Below, piece after piece: positions 1 to 11,661 of a stretch of DNA of 37,061 nt (its first letter is position 1; the number at the start of each line of letters is the position of its first letter). The notes beneath the pieces are model-generated. The model did not search any database. It saw only the letters and a list, made by a program, of their open reading frames with translations, and was not told where the DNA came from. Source of the DNA: Ophiosphaerella korrae (lineage: Eukaryota; Ascomycota; Dothideomycetes; Pleosporales; Phaeosphaeriaceae). The stretch lies in the NCBI GenBank assembly GCA_028456385.1, contig JALNQF010000384.1, positions 1 to 37,061 on the forward strand, read 5' to 3'. The position numbers and the translations under genes are program-made.

Positions 1-1905
1 AAGTACTATAGTACTATTATTACTTACTCTACGTACTTACCTTCTTCTTTAGAATATATTAGTATATTATCTAGGTAAGCTATAATAAACTTATCTAAGT
101 ATTCTTATAATATATTATTAATTAGTCTTTAGAATATTACTAGTATATTTATTAGTCTAAAGAGTATTACTATATACTTATAATATCTATAGTATATTTA
201 AAATACTATCTTCTACTCTTTACTTACTTTAATTCTTATTAAGTAGTATTTATCTTTTAGGTTTAGCTTTATAAAAATCTTAGCTTAGCTTAGCTTATTT
301 TAGAGTTTATCTATATTTAGTAGTAGGTATTAGTCTTTTACTATAATATTGTTTAGTTTTTAGTAGTTTATATATATCTTTAGTAGTTTTTTCTTCTTTA
401 GTATAAAGAGAATTAAAAATCCTACTAATAATAAAGATTCTTCTATATATCTTTTCTTTAGGTCTCTATTTAGTTTTTCTTAGAGTATTACTAATTTACT
501 CTCTATTAATTAGTAAATAAGCTTAAAAGGTAGCTTCTTTCTTTTTTATAACTTAATTATATAGTCTTAGAATTAGTACTTAAGTAATACTAGTATATCT
601 ATCTCTTTTATAAATAAGTAGCTAAACTTCTTATATTATTCTAGGATTTTAAGAGTTATATATTACTCTTCTACTCTTACTTCTTAGCTTAGCGCCTTAC
701 TAGTACTTATAGAGTTACTTATTCTCTCTTAATAAGTTACTATTAAAGCTACTATCTTATATAGTACTTTCTTATCTACTATTAAATACTACTAATATAT
801 AGGCTTAAATCTACGTATATCTTTATAGTTATTAAATAAAAAGTTCTAGTTTTTCTAATTAACTCTAGAATTAAACTCTTATAGCTATAGGAGTTCTAGT
901 ATAATATCTTTATTAGCTAAAACTAATACGTCTAAAGTAATCCTTATACTATATCTTTAAATAATAATCTCTATAGTTACTTTATTACTAACTATTAAGT
1001 TTCTTAGTATTAGTTATCTATTTGTAATATAGATTAGATATAGTATCTTTTTTACTTATAGTTAGAGTCCTACTTATCTTACTACTTTAGGTATAGTTAG
1101 GTTTATAAATAACCCTAAATCTACTAATACTTTTATTTTTTCTTTTTCTATCTTTACTAAGAGTTTAATAAGTCTTTTAGTATTAATAGTATTATAGCTT
1201 TTAGATATATATCTAGTATTAGCTATTTACTTAAAATAGACTTAATCTTATAATCTTTATTTATTTTTTACTAAAATCCTTAGAGTATCTTAATCTCTCT
1301 ATATTATTTATACTTCTCTAGTATATAGGTTTACTAGATTAGATTTATATATTAGTTATTTATAAGTATCTTACTTATATTTATATTTTCTTTAGTTATA
1401 CTTAGAAAGTACTTTACTTTTTACTTATCTTATAAGTATTATTTATATTTTACGTTTATATAATCTTTTTAGTTTTATTTATATCTAGATCTCTTATAAA
1501 GGAAATATCTAGATTCTATTTTATTAGAATATTAGGTAAAGTAGTTATTATAGTAATATCTTATCTATAATAGTAGTAAGTAGTTTAAGTTATATAAGTA
1601 TAGCTAGTATTATAGTTCTTATATTAATACTAGATCTATAATAATTAGCGCCTAATTATTATTTATATATAATAATTTATATTACTAGGTTTACTTTACT
1701 TAGTATTTTTTATCTTACTATTCTCTTACTAAGTAGTAGCTATTTACTAGTCTCTAGATTTCTTTTATAAATTTATCTTATACTTTAGTATTTTCTTACT
1801 TTAGCTTTAGTATTTTAGGTACTAATTTATATTTAGAAGTCTTAAGCTTTTAGTTTTTTTTCTTATTCTTATTTTAGGCTATATATACCTACCTTCCTAG
1901 ATATA
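1..1905 (-). pseudogene. Element C, left segment: gag-pol remnant (RT start, protease, end of gag)
   Basis: This is an inverted, diverged copy of element B. Positions 1-395 match the reverse complement of about 12093-12490, and 395-1905 match that of about 3545-5055. In B those two blocks are separated by element A, so C shows the empty site for A. The reading strand is minus. It covers the first part of reverse transcriptase near the window edge, then the protease region, then the stretch after the zinc knuckles. All frames are broken by TAA/TAG of the RIP type. The segment ends at the ATATA target site of B and resumes at 16031. The element's 3' half and 3' LTR lie left of the window. Certain as a retroelement relic; the domain limits are approximate. 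Confidence 0.85.
1901..1905. repeat. Target-site duplication of element B, left copy (ATATA)
   Basis: ATATA lies directly before the B 5' LTR and is repeated at 16026-16030 directly after the B 3' LTR. The flanks rejoin into C sequence that matches the uninterrupted B copy at about 3530-3550. The motif is AT-rich, so chance contributes, but the rejoined flank supports it. Confidence 0.8.
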
Positions 1906-2347
1906 TATTATAATACTAAGTAGTAAGTAAGCTATTATATCGTACGTAATTAAGCTAGGTAATATAGCGTAGTAAAACACGTAACTATTTAGTAGTAAAT
2001 ACTCTAGAGTAAACGCTCTAGAATAAACACTTTAGAATAAGTACTCTAAAGTAAACGCTTTAGAGTAAGCGCTTAGAAATAAACGCTAAATAGTAAGTAT
2101 ATTAGAACGTTAATAGACTTTTATAGACTATTATATTTAATCTCTTCTTTACTTTTTATTTTAATAGAGTATTATAACTAATACTTTAATTAGATTCTTA
2201 TCTACCTATTAATACTTATATACCTTATAATACTCGAATAAAAGCTAACTATTAATTAAGCTAAGTAACTAACTTATTTATTAACCTCGCTTATCTTATA
2301 AAAGCTTACTTACCTTTATTACTTTTACTAGTTCTAAGGTCTTAATA
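1906..2347 (+). repeat. Element B 5' LTR
   Basis: The 442-bp repeat matches 15584-16025 and the reverse complement of 17910-18352. The terminal TG now reads TA (start TATTATAATAC), and the end TCTTAATA was presumably TCTTAACA. Both changes fit CpA to TpA on one strand. It holds a six-unit 14-bp tandem array at 2002-2085. Confidence 0.92.
2002..2085 (+). repeat. Six tandem 14-bp units inside the B 5' LTR
   Basis: The units begin at 2002, 2016, 2030, 2044, 2058 and 2072 and vary around CTCTAGAGTAAACG. The core CTCTAGAG is a perfect palindrome. The same six units occur in the other two LTRs of the family (15680-15763, and in reverse at 18173-18256), so the array is a family feature. Tandem palindromes in an LTR could be protein-binding sites; that is inference. 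Confidence 0.9.
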
Positions 2348-2364
2348 TATTAAATACTTTTAAG

Positions 2365-3700
2365 ATAAGTAATATATTAATAAATATAGATAACTAGCGT
2401 ATAGGAGTAACCTATATAGCTACTTCTAAAGTTATAAAGCTAGACCTCTACTATAGAGAATAGAATAAGCTTAAACTATAAATCTTATAACTTAATCTCT
2501 TCTTTAAAGTAGACTAAGTTTAGAATAAAGATAGAGCTATACTTATATTATCTTATATAAGAAGTAAGGTAAAGAAATAGGTTATACTATACTTTAAGAA
2601 ATACTTTAATAATAATAATAGTAACTATAATAAGATATTTAAAGAATAGATTAAGTTTAAAGATAAAGTATAATAAGCCTTTCTACTAGTAAATAAGATA
2701 GTAGTAGTAGAGTATATAATATAGTAGCTATAATAAAACAAAGTAGTAGTAGACTATACTAATAAGTTCTAAAGCTATACAATATAAATAGAATAGAATA
2801 ATAAGTTATTAATAAAGATATTTTAATAAAGACTTAAGAGTAATATTTAAAGTAAGCTAATACGTAGTAAAGTTATAATTAAAACGTTAAAAGACTTAAT
2901 AAAAGAAGTAATCTAAGTTAATAACTATATATATAAATATATAGTAAAAGCTAAGAATATAAAAGTACTACGTATAGAAAATAAGAAGTACTAACTTAAG
3001 TATAAGTAGTAATATAAATACAAGAACAAGTAAGTTTAGAGTAGCTATAAATACTTTAAGCTAGACAAGATATATATTAATAATATAAACCTAAGAAAAT
3101 AAGAATACTATTACTATAAAAACTCTAAAGAAGTAAAAAGCTAAAAATACTATGAGTATAGTAATATAGAGTACTTAGTAAAGAATTACTAAGTAAAGAA
3201 TAAGATTATATAATAAATTAATATACTTAAGTAGTAAGATAAAGATAGAGAAGAAGAATAGGAAGTAATCCCTAGAAGAAGCTAGGAGAAGAGAGATTAT
3301 AAGACTATAAACCTCTAGTAGTAAGATATAAGTAAAAGATATAACTACTATAAGATTACTATATAACTAATAAACCTTATAATAGATAATAAAGTAAAAG
3401 CTATAAAGATACTACTAAGAATATAAAGCTATATAAGAAAGTATTAGCTAAAGTAGAAATAAGCTAGAATAGATACTTTAGAATACCTTTAGCTATACTA
3501 AAGAAGAGTAGAGTATAGGTATAAGATAACGCTATATCTAGGAAAGTAAGTATATATAGCCTAAGATAAGAATAAAAAAGAAAACTAAGAGCTTAAGACT
3601 TCTAAATATAAAATAGTACCTAGAATACTAGAGCTAAGGTAAGAAAATACTAAAGTATAAGATAAATTTATAAAAGAAATCTAAAGACTAGTAGATAGCT
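2365..3700 (+). pseudogene. Element B gag remnant with zinc-knuckle region
   Basis: One frame (codons starting at positions equal to 1 modulo 3) stays readable from about 2365 to beyond 3200, with only TAA/TAG stops at Gln/Trp-like sites. It starts near the LTR and reads as a typical fungal Ty3/gypsy capsid: a KLDLYYRE motif at about 2437, and a helical, charged stretch around 2560-2940. Near 3106-3195 two Tyr/Lys-rich patches, including KYYEYSNIEYLVKNY, look like CCHC knuckles whose Cys and His codons mutated to Tyr. Gag would package RNA and form the particle. The start codon is not visible as ATG. Confidence 0.8.
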
Positions 3701-4249
3701 ACTACTTAGTAAAAGAATAGTAAGATAAAGAATACTAGATATATAAAGTAAAGTAAATCTAGTAATATAAATTATTATATATAAATAATAATTAGGCGCT
3801 AATTATTATAGATCTAGTATTAATATAAAAACTATAATACTAGCTATACTTATATAACTTAAACTATCTACTACTATTATAGATAAGATATTACTATAAT
3901 AACTACTTTACTTACTATTTTAATAAGATAAGATCTAGATATTTCTCTTATAAAAGATCTAGATATAAATAGAACTAAGAAGAGTATATAAATATAAGAT
4001 ATAAATAATACCTATAAGATAAGTAAAAAGTAGAGTACTTTTTAGGTATAACTAAAAAAGAAGTAAATATAAGTAAGATACTTATAAATAACTAATATAT
4101 TAATCTAATCTAGTAAACCTATACGCTTAAGAAGTATAAATAATATAAAGAAATTAAAATACTCTAAGGATTTTAGTAAAAGATAAATAAAGATTATAAG
4201 ATTAAGTCTTTTTTAAGTAAATAGCTAATACTAGATATATATCTAGAAG

Positions 4250-5055
4250 CTATAACGCTATTAACGCTAAAAGACTTATTAAACTCCTAGTAAAGATAAG
4301 AGGAGAAAAAATAAAAGTATTAGTAGATTTAGAGTTATTTATAAACCTAATTACACCTAAAGTAGTAAAATAAGTAAGACTCTAACTATAAGTAAAGAAG
4401 ATACTATATCTAATCTATATTGTAAATAGATAACTAATACTAAAAAACCTAATAGTTAGTAATAAAGTAACTATAGAGATTATTATTTAAAGATATAGTA
4501 TAAGGATTACTCTAGATATATTAGTTTTAGCTAATAAAGATATTATACTAGGACTCTTATAGCTATAAGAGTTTAATCCTAGAGTTAATTAGAAAAACTA
4601 GAACTTCTTATTTAATAACTATAAAGACGTACGTAGATCTAAGCTTATATATTAGTAGTATTTAATAGTAGATAAGAAGGTACTATATAAGATAGTAGCT
4701 TTAATAGTAACTTATTAAGAGAGAATAAGTAACTCTATAAGTACTAGTAGGGCGCTAAGCTAAGAAGTAAGAGTAGAGGAGTAATATATAACTTCTAAGA
4801 TCTTAGAATAATATAAGAAGTTTAGCTACTTATTTATAGAAGAGATAGATATACTAGTATTACCTAAGTACTAACTCTAGGACTATATAATTAAGTTATA
4901 AGAAGAAAAAGAGCTACCTTTTAGGCTTATTTACTAATTAATAGAAAGTAAATTAGTAATACTCTAAAAAAAACTAAATAGAGACCTAAAGAAAAGATAT
5001 ATATAAAAATCCTTATTATTAGTAGGATTTCTAATTCTCTTTATACTAAAAAAGA
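4250..5055 (+). pseudogene. Element B protease and start of reverse transcriptase
   Basis: The protease motif IKVLVDLELFINLI at about 4311 resembles the retropepsin active site LVDSGA. Its frame (positions equal to 0 modulo 3) is one base back from the gag frame, so gag and pol are either joined by a -1 shift or an indel occurred in between. The reading continues through the linker into the RT N-terminus, with QLQDYIIKL and KELPFRLIYQL near 4870-4935, similar to the 'YKDFKDVF...LPPHR...IDHAI' stretch of gypsy polyproteins. It is cut at 5055 by element A and resumes at 12093. Confidence 0.8.
5051..5055. repeat. Target-site duplication of element A, left copy (AAAGA)
   Basis: AAAGA precedes the A LTR and is repeated at 12088-12092 after the other LTR. 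Removing A and one copy rejoins the RT coding sequence of B, and element C has a single copy at the same place (about 395-400, reverse strand). Confidence 0.88.
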
Positions 5056-5481
5056 TATAATAGGCTACTTATTATTAACTATAGGTACCTATAAGGGGGT
5101 TAGTAGATTAGGAGATAATAATAAAAGCTTGTATAGGGATCTATAATAACTATAAATAGTAGAAGATATTTTACAACTATCTTGTACTAGCGTTCTATAG
5201 TTAAAAGATTAAATTACTAATACTATCCTAATAATACGTATCTTACTAACTATATACTTGTTGTAATCTATAATCTATATTTACTAAGACTAGTAGATTA
5301 TAGATTATCTTAATCTATAATCTATTAGTACTAAGAGTCTATAGATTATAGATTAGCCTAGGTATCCTAGTTATGTATAGTTTCCTAATTAAGGTTGTTA
5401 CCTTGCTCGTCCTATACTTTGTTAGCGCCTAGATTAGGACTAATTAGTTCTATCTTAATTTCTTCTATTACACCTATAATA
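5056..5481 (-). repeat. Element A 3' LTR
   Basis: 426 bp, matching 11662-12087 along its whole length. On the minus strand the LTR should begin TG and end CA; in this copy both ends have changed (TATTATAGG and TTATA), while the other copy still has TGTTATAGG and TTACA. About 5262-5360 contains alternating direct and inverted copies of TAATCTATAATCTA and its complement, able to fold into hairpins. Confidence 0.94.
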
Positions 5482-6190
5482 CTATCTCTCCTCCTAGGTA
5501 GGTCCTAGTTTACCTATCCTAGAGCTAGAGTTATTAGTCTAGTTTCTTTATTAATATAGAGTTCTTTATCTTCTCTTATAACTATTTTATCTATACGTTG
5601 CTACTATCTCTTTACTAATTGCGTGTTACGTAATAGTATTAAAATATTTCCCTATTCTTATTATACTTCTCCTAAGTTAAACCCTAAGTCTCTTCCTTAT
5701 ATTATTTCTATAAACAATAGTAAGGCTTATAAAGTATATATTTATATAAATATACGTAGCTCTTATAATATATCTAGTATTTCTCTTTCTAAGTATAAGT
5801 TTATTATACTTATTCTTACGTCTAAGCTTAACAATAATAGGGAAAGCTATTAACTAGACTTAAGAGAAATTACTATCTTAAATTATAGAAGCTAAAGCTA
5901 AGTGTAAGCGTATCTAAGAGCTTGCGTAGAGTAAGCTAGTAGAGAATTAAGCTTATCTCTCTTATTTTTATAAGATAAAGGCCTTAAATAATAAGAAATT
6001 AGCTAAGTAGTTAGTAGCTCTAGAAGCTAAGCTAGACTTAGATAAAGTATTTAGTATTGCTATAGTAGGTCTTGCGCTAGACGTCTCTATTATCTCTCTA
6101 TCTATTATTAGTAATATTAGTTTTCTTAGTTTGCTACTAGGCGTTTTAGAGGGTTTTAACTTTAGAACTCCTCTAGTTTCTTAGAGTAAT
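5476..6190 (+). pseudogene. Conserved antisense reading frame of element A (unknown protein)
   Basis: This frame is opposite to gag-pol and fills the space between chromodomain and LTR. The first frame runs from the LTR edge to a TAA at 5851-5853; the uninterrupted part is 5623-5853 (76 codons, GTG as first codon). The second frame, one base on, begins at the TATTAAC overlap (about 5852) and runs to about 6190, with motifs such as IEAKAK, YKIKALNNKKLAK, ALEAKLDLDKV and EGFNFRTPLVS. Stops are few and all TAA/TAG. The same two frames and the same junction occur in D, E and F, which differ in sequence, so the frame looks truly coding. The second part is Lys/Ala/Leu-rich and may be helical. Function unknown. 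The junction may be a RIP-altered site, a frameshift site or an intron end (TTAAC then TAG resembles a fungal branch and acceptor site). Confidence 0.6.
5482..5500 (-). other. Element A polypurine tract
   Basis: The plus strand is CTATCTCTCCTCCTAGG, so the element's sense strand has a purine-rich run ending right at the 3' LTR. This is where plus-strand DNA synthesis of an LTR retrotransposon is primed. The same motif ends D, E and F. Confidence 0.75.
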
Positions 6191-9100
6191 TAAGATTGTC
6201 CTCTAGTTCCTATATCTTTTTCTATAGTTGTCCTTTTTTATCTATACTTATCTATTCTACTAAGTAGTAGTTTCTTCTATTATAAAACTAGTATTATAAG
6301 ATTTCTTTAACTTCTTATTCTTCTTATTCTTTATATATATCTACTTTGTATACTAGTAGTTCTACTTCTTATAGTGCTTATTCTAGTAGAGCTATGTAAA
6401 ATATTAGGTATATCCTTATTTTATTTAGTAGCTTTAACTTAAATATAACTAGTGTAACTTCTTTCTTAATTTTATATAGTCCTATCTTAACGTAGTCTAG
6501 TTTTAAACTTAGTTGTTTGCTCTTAATATTCTTCTATACTAACTATACTTTTTCTCTCTTTCTAAATTAAGGTCTCTTTTTATACTTCTTGTTATAGTAT
6601 TTTACTATATAATTGTATAAGAATTCTATATCTTATCTTAATTAGTTATATATCTCTTTAAGTCTATTAGTAAAACTTTCTCTTCTTAAAGACTAAGATA
6701 TCTAGTCTCTTAGTATTTAGTATATATTAAGCTTAAATCTATAGTTTATAAAGAAGAGTAATACTCCTATTACTATATTCTTTACGCTATTATATACTAA
6801 CTGTGCTATAGGTAGTAACTATACCTAATTGTTCTAGTTATAGTTAAGGTAGTATCTTAGGTATTATTCTACTATCTAATTTATTTATTCTAACTATCTA
6901 TCTATCTATAAGTAATATACTATAGACATTGCGTATTATATTCCTAATTGCGCTATTATCGTTCTCTATAGTTTTAATATAAATTATACGTCTCTATCTA
7001 TAATAATCTTATCTAGTAGTCTATATTAACTAATTATAGTTCTTAGAACTTAGTATATAGTAACCTCTATCCTACTTTTCTCTTTATATAGTCTAAAGTA
7101 TATATACTTTATAAGTTTATCTACTATTATTATAATTTTGTTATACTTAACTCCTAATATTAAGTCTTTAGACTTAAGTAATTTTGTAATAAAGTCTATT
7201 ATAATAACTCCCTATAGTTATTCTAGTATCTCTCCTAGTTATAATATTCTATATAGTACGTGTCTATTATATTTATTCCTATAGTATTCTATATAATCTT
7301 GTAGTACTTCTATTACTAGTTATCTTACTTTTAGGATATAGTATTCTTGTAGTAGTCTATCTAATATTTTTTTAATTCCTTAGTAACTATATACTAGTAA
7401 TTTGTAGAATTATTGTATAAATTCTCTTTATATCTTACTTAGGATATATATTCTTCTATATACTTGTATAAATCTTTCTTAGATTTCTAGTTTCTCTATT
7501 TCTTTAGTTACTTCTTACGTTGTTTTCTAAATCTATTTATCTAGCTTACTACTTATTCTTTTAAGTATTGTAGCTATCTTAAGTATATTTAGGACTAAGT
7601 ATCCTTCTTTATTCTTAATTAGAACTATACTAGTAGCGCTTACTTCTTCTTATAAGTCTAGTCTTCTACTAAGAGTATCTATAAATTAATTGTCTTTTCC
7701 TTTTATATATATAATTTCTATATTAAATATTAATAGGAACTCCTACTATCTTGTATAGTATTATAACAATTCTTTATTTATTATAAATCTTATAAGGTTC
7801 TTATAGTCTATATAGACCTTTATCTAGTACTTTACTCCTTATAAGTATACTCTCTATTATTTAAATACTTTATAGATTACTAGTATCTTTTTATTATAAA
7901 TTAGGTAGTTAAGTTCTACTATTTTTATTTTCTTAGAGAAGTATTTAACTAAATATTCTTTCTTAGTCTCTAGATCTTCTTATATTAGTGCTATTCTATA
8001 GACTAAGTTAGATGTATCTATTTTTACTATTACTAGTAGGTCTAGGTTATATATCCTAATAACTAGGTTTTTTGTAAACTTTCTCTTAATCTTGTTAAAT
8101 ACTTTATCGTACTCTTTTATCTATTTAAATAGTATATCTTTCTTTATAAAGTTTATTATTAGTTCTATATCTTTAGATAATCCTATTATTAATTTCTTAT
8201 AAAAATTAGCTAGTCTATAAAATTATTGTACCTCTTTTAGGTTTCTTAGTGTTAGCTATTTATTAATTAATCTAATCTTTTCTAGGTTAATCTTAATTTT
8301 TCCTAGTTTAATAATAAATCTAAGGAAGTCTATTTCTTTTGTATAAAACTTATATTTTCTTATTTTAAGAAATATTTTAGCTTCTACTAGTTTTTCTAGT
8401 ACTTTGTGTATATATTATATATATTCTTCTTCTATTTCTAAGAATATAAGGATATTATCTAAGTATATAAATATAAATATATCTAAGTACTCTCTTAGTA
8501 CTATATTAATTCTTTCTTAGAATACTGCTAGTGCGTTTATTAAGCTAAATAGCATAACTAAGTATTTATATAGTCTATACTATATTCTAAATACTATTTT
8601 CTACTTGTCGCCTTTTTTAATTCTAATTTAATAGTAGGCGTTCTAGATATCTAACTTTATAAAGATCTTTACTCTTTATAGTTTGTCTTATATTCTATCT
8701 ATTTATAGTAGTAGGTATTAATTCTTATTAGTAATTGCGTTAGTTTTTCTAAAATCTACGTAAAGTCTTTTATTATTTATTCCCTTTTTATCTATAAATA
8801 TAAGTCTATATACTACTCTAGATTTAGATTCCTATATCTATCCCTTCTTTATTATATTTTAGATAAATATTCGTTTAATTTTAGACTCCTCTTCTATTTT
8901 TTAATAGACTAGGCTCTATCTTACGTCTTTACTTTCTTCTAGTTCTATTACTAAGTCCTATAGTTAATATTCTAGAAGGTAGTCTTTTAGCTCTATAAGC
9001 TATCTTTCTTATTTCTTATATTCTTCTAGGAATTCTCTTTTATATGTACTTATGTTAGCTTTTAATATATCTTGTCTTAAGTATTTAATTTCTCCTATTC

Positions 9101-11600
9101 TTTAATTAATTCTTAGGTTAGTTATCTATAACTATAGTATTCCTAATATTATATCTTATTTATTATTAATTGTTGTTATATCTATAACTATGTTCTTAAC
9201 TTCTAGTCCTTCTAACTTTAGTATTAAAGGTATTGTCTTAAACTATATAGGTTCTTAGAATAGCTTTCTTTTAATTATACTTAGTTATCGAGGGTATTTC
9301 TTTATTATATACTTTATTCTTTATATTTCTACAAACTTCTTTAATATAAAGTTTCTTGTAGCTCTACTATTAATTATTAATTGTACTTTTTTTCTTTAGT
9401 ATATACCTATTTTTATAATATATAAGCTTTTTATACCTTCTAGCCTTTTTTACTTTAGCGTCTTATTAAACTATCTATCTTTTTAAAGCTATAGGCCTAC
9501 TTTAAGTTTATATATCTTATATTTAGAGTATTTATTATTTATATATTTATACTATAGTCTTTCTTAGACGCATTTCTTAGATAGTTTTAGGCTAGGTTTT
9601 ACTACTACGTATCTATCTTCTAGAATTATTTCTTATCTTTAGATATCTTTTACTATAATTACTCTTATATAGTTATAGCCTTTTCTCTTTATTAGCTATA
9701 TATTGTTATTTACTTTAGGGTTCCTATATATAATATAATTCTTATCTAGGTATAATATCTATAATACTTTAAAATGTACTAGATATTCTAGATCTATTAT
9801 CTTATTATCCTCTTCCTAGTACTTATCTTTACTAGGTATATTTGTTATTAGGATATAGTATACTACTAGTACTCTTAGTATATAGGCTTTATTAATCTAT
9901 TATATCTTTCTTATAAGGTATTACTATTCTCTCTATATAGGTATTCTTCTTACTATAACTATATATTGCTTTATCTATTCTTAAAATAGTGTAAACTTAG
10001 TTTTTTTAAGATTACGTTCTTTCTAGTCTTTATACGCTTCCTCTATACTTATAACTAGTAAGTATTTCTAAATAAACTTCTATTTTCTATTTTATTCTTT
10101 TATATTTATTATTATATAACTATTATAACTATATATTATTAGCTAGGTATACTCTATACCTCTTATACTAACTTGTTTTTTACTTCTTCTTAGTCTTTTA
10201 GAGGTAGTTGTAGTAGTCTCTTTATCTAGTACTAGTTCTTCGGCCTAGATTAATAGTACTAGGGGCTCTTCCCCTTCTAAGTCTTCTATTAGTAAGTCTA
10301 TTACTTAAGCTATCTCTTGTAGCTAAGCTTTTATTCTACTTTCTTTTATTATAGCTACTCTATATCTCTATTTCTATAGGAACTATACTACTCTCTATTT
10401 ACTAAAAAGATATATATAGTAGTTGTTATTATAATAAAAAGTCTAATAGAGTATTACGTATTATACTTCTTTACTCCTAGCTACCTTTTCTTAAGGTTTA
10501 GCCTATACTTATAGTACTTCTTTCTTCTTTTTAGTTATCTTTAACTAAGTTTCTTTCTTTAGGTCCTTACTTCTATAATCTTTTATAAAGTGTCCTAGTT
10601 TCCTATATTTATAATATACTATATCTTTCTTTTTTTGTAATTAGTAATCTTTTACGTAGTAGCCTAGTTTACTATAGTTAAAGTACGTAAAGTCTTTATT
10701 CTTCTTTTTCTTCTTTTTATCTTTATTTATATTAAGGACTATTAAGTCTCTTTTGTTGTAGTTCTAGGTATAACCTCTATATTTATTTTTTTTCTATTCT
10801 TAAAAATTATTATCGATTTAGATTACCTATTACTTTAGGGCTTCTAGTGTTCGTAGTTTCTCTATATATATTATCTTATATTAGATTTTAGAGTTAAGTC
10901 CTTGTTTAAATTGTAATATTAAGGCTAACTTGTTCTATTCTATATTTTAGGATAGTTATTTAAACTATAATACGTACTTAGGAATACTCTAGTTCTATGT
11001 AAGCTTCTCTAGCTACTCTTTAGCTTATTAGGTAACATCTATATCTCTAAATACTACTCTTATTTATTTAGTAAAGTACTTATAACTTTTAAAAATAGCT
11101 TTAGTCTTATCCTTCTAGGTTATTAGTAAATATATTGTGTAATCTATCTAGTAAGGTTTATACTATCTTATTACGTCTTCCTTAAGGTATAATCTAATAT
11201 ATATTACCTTCTTTTCTTCTATATTAAAGTATAGTACTTGTATATCTATCTAGAGTTATACTAATATAATAAAAGGTCTTAGCTTTTCTCTTATTCTATT
11301 AAACTTCTTAAGGATAAGTATCTTTAGTAGTTTCTTTATTGTACTTATCTCTAAGCGTTGCGTAATTAGTTCTATCTAATTCTAACCTTAGATAATAGCT
11401 TTAATCTATACCTTGTTTTATTTCGCGTAATTTTATAGTTCCTTATTTTATATCTCTAAGGTATTAATTACTATCTTTATATTTTCTTTGTTATTAATTA
11501 GTTAGTTAAGATAACCCTTAATTGTTTCCTATATAGTACTATCTATTTCTAGACTACTCCTAGGGGCTTTACTTATTTATTTAGTTAAGCTTTCTACTAT
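6150..11600 (-). pseudogene. Element A gag-pol-chromodomain polyprotein, RIP-inactivated
   Basis: A single frame holds every landmark, with no indel between them. The likely start is ATA at 11598-11600, probably a mutated ATG, in frame. Zinc knuckles lie at about 10694-10575 (YFNYSKLGYYVKDY and YYKYRKLGHFIKDY, where Tyr stands for Cys/His). The protease motif INSRATRNFI is at about 9374-9345 (from DSGA). RT has YLDN at about 8465 (from YLDD). RNase H is at about 7960-7620. The integrase core has IIIDFITKLL at about 7205, a DRD motif near 7000 and a Glu region near 6895. A chromodomain with YYLVE*ISI lies at about 6280-6240. About 1,800 codons, as for single-ORF fungal chromoviruses. The chromodomain would direct integration to methylated H3K9 chromatin, as known for the group. 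Many TAA/TAG codons abolish function. Confidence 0.93.
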
Positions 11601-11661
11601 CGTGTTAGCTAGACTACGCACTACTTACGCTTTGCTTCTTGTAATAACTAAATTAGTAAGG

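Noticed and set aside
2002..2085. CRISPR-like array
   Set aside because: The units are contiguous 14-bp repeats without spacers, inside an LTR, and no cas genes are present.
5623..5853. The 76-codon plus-strand open frame as an independent host gene
   Set aside because: It lies inside element A and is the open part of the antisense frame shared with D, E and F. The GTG first codon is arbitrary, since the frame continues upstream to the LTR.
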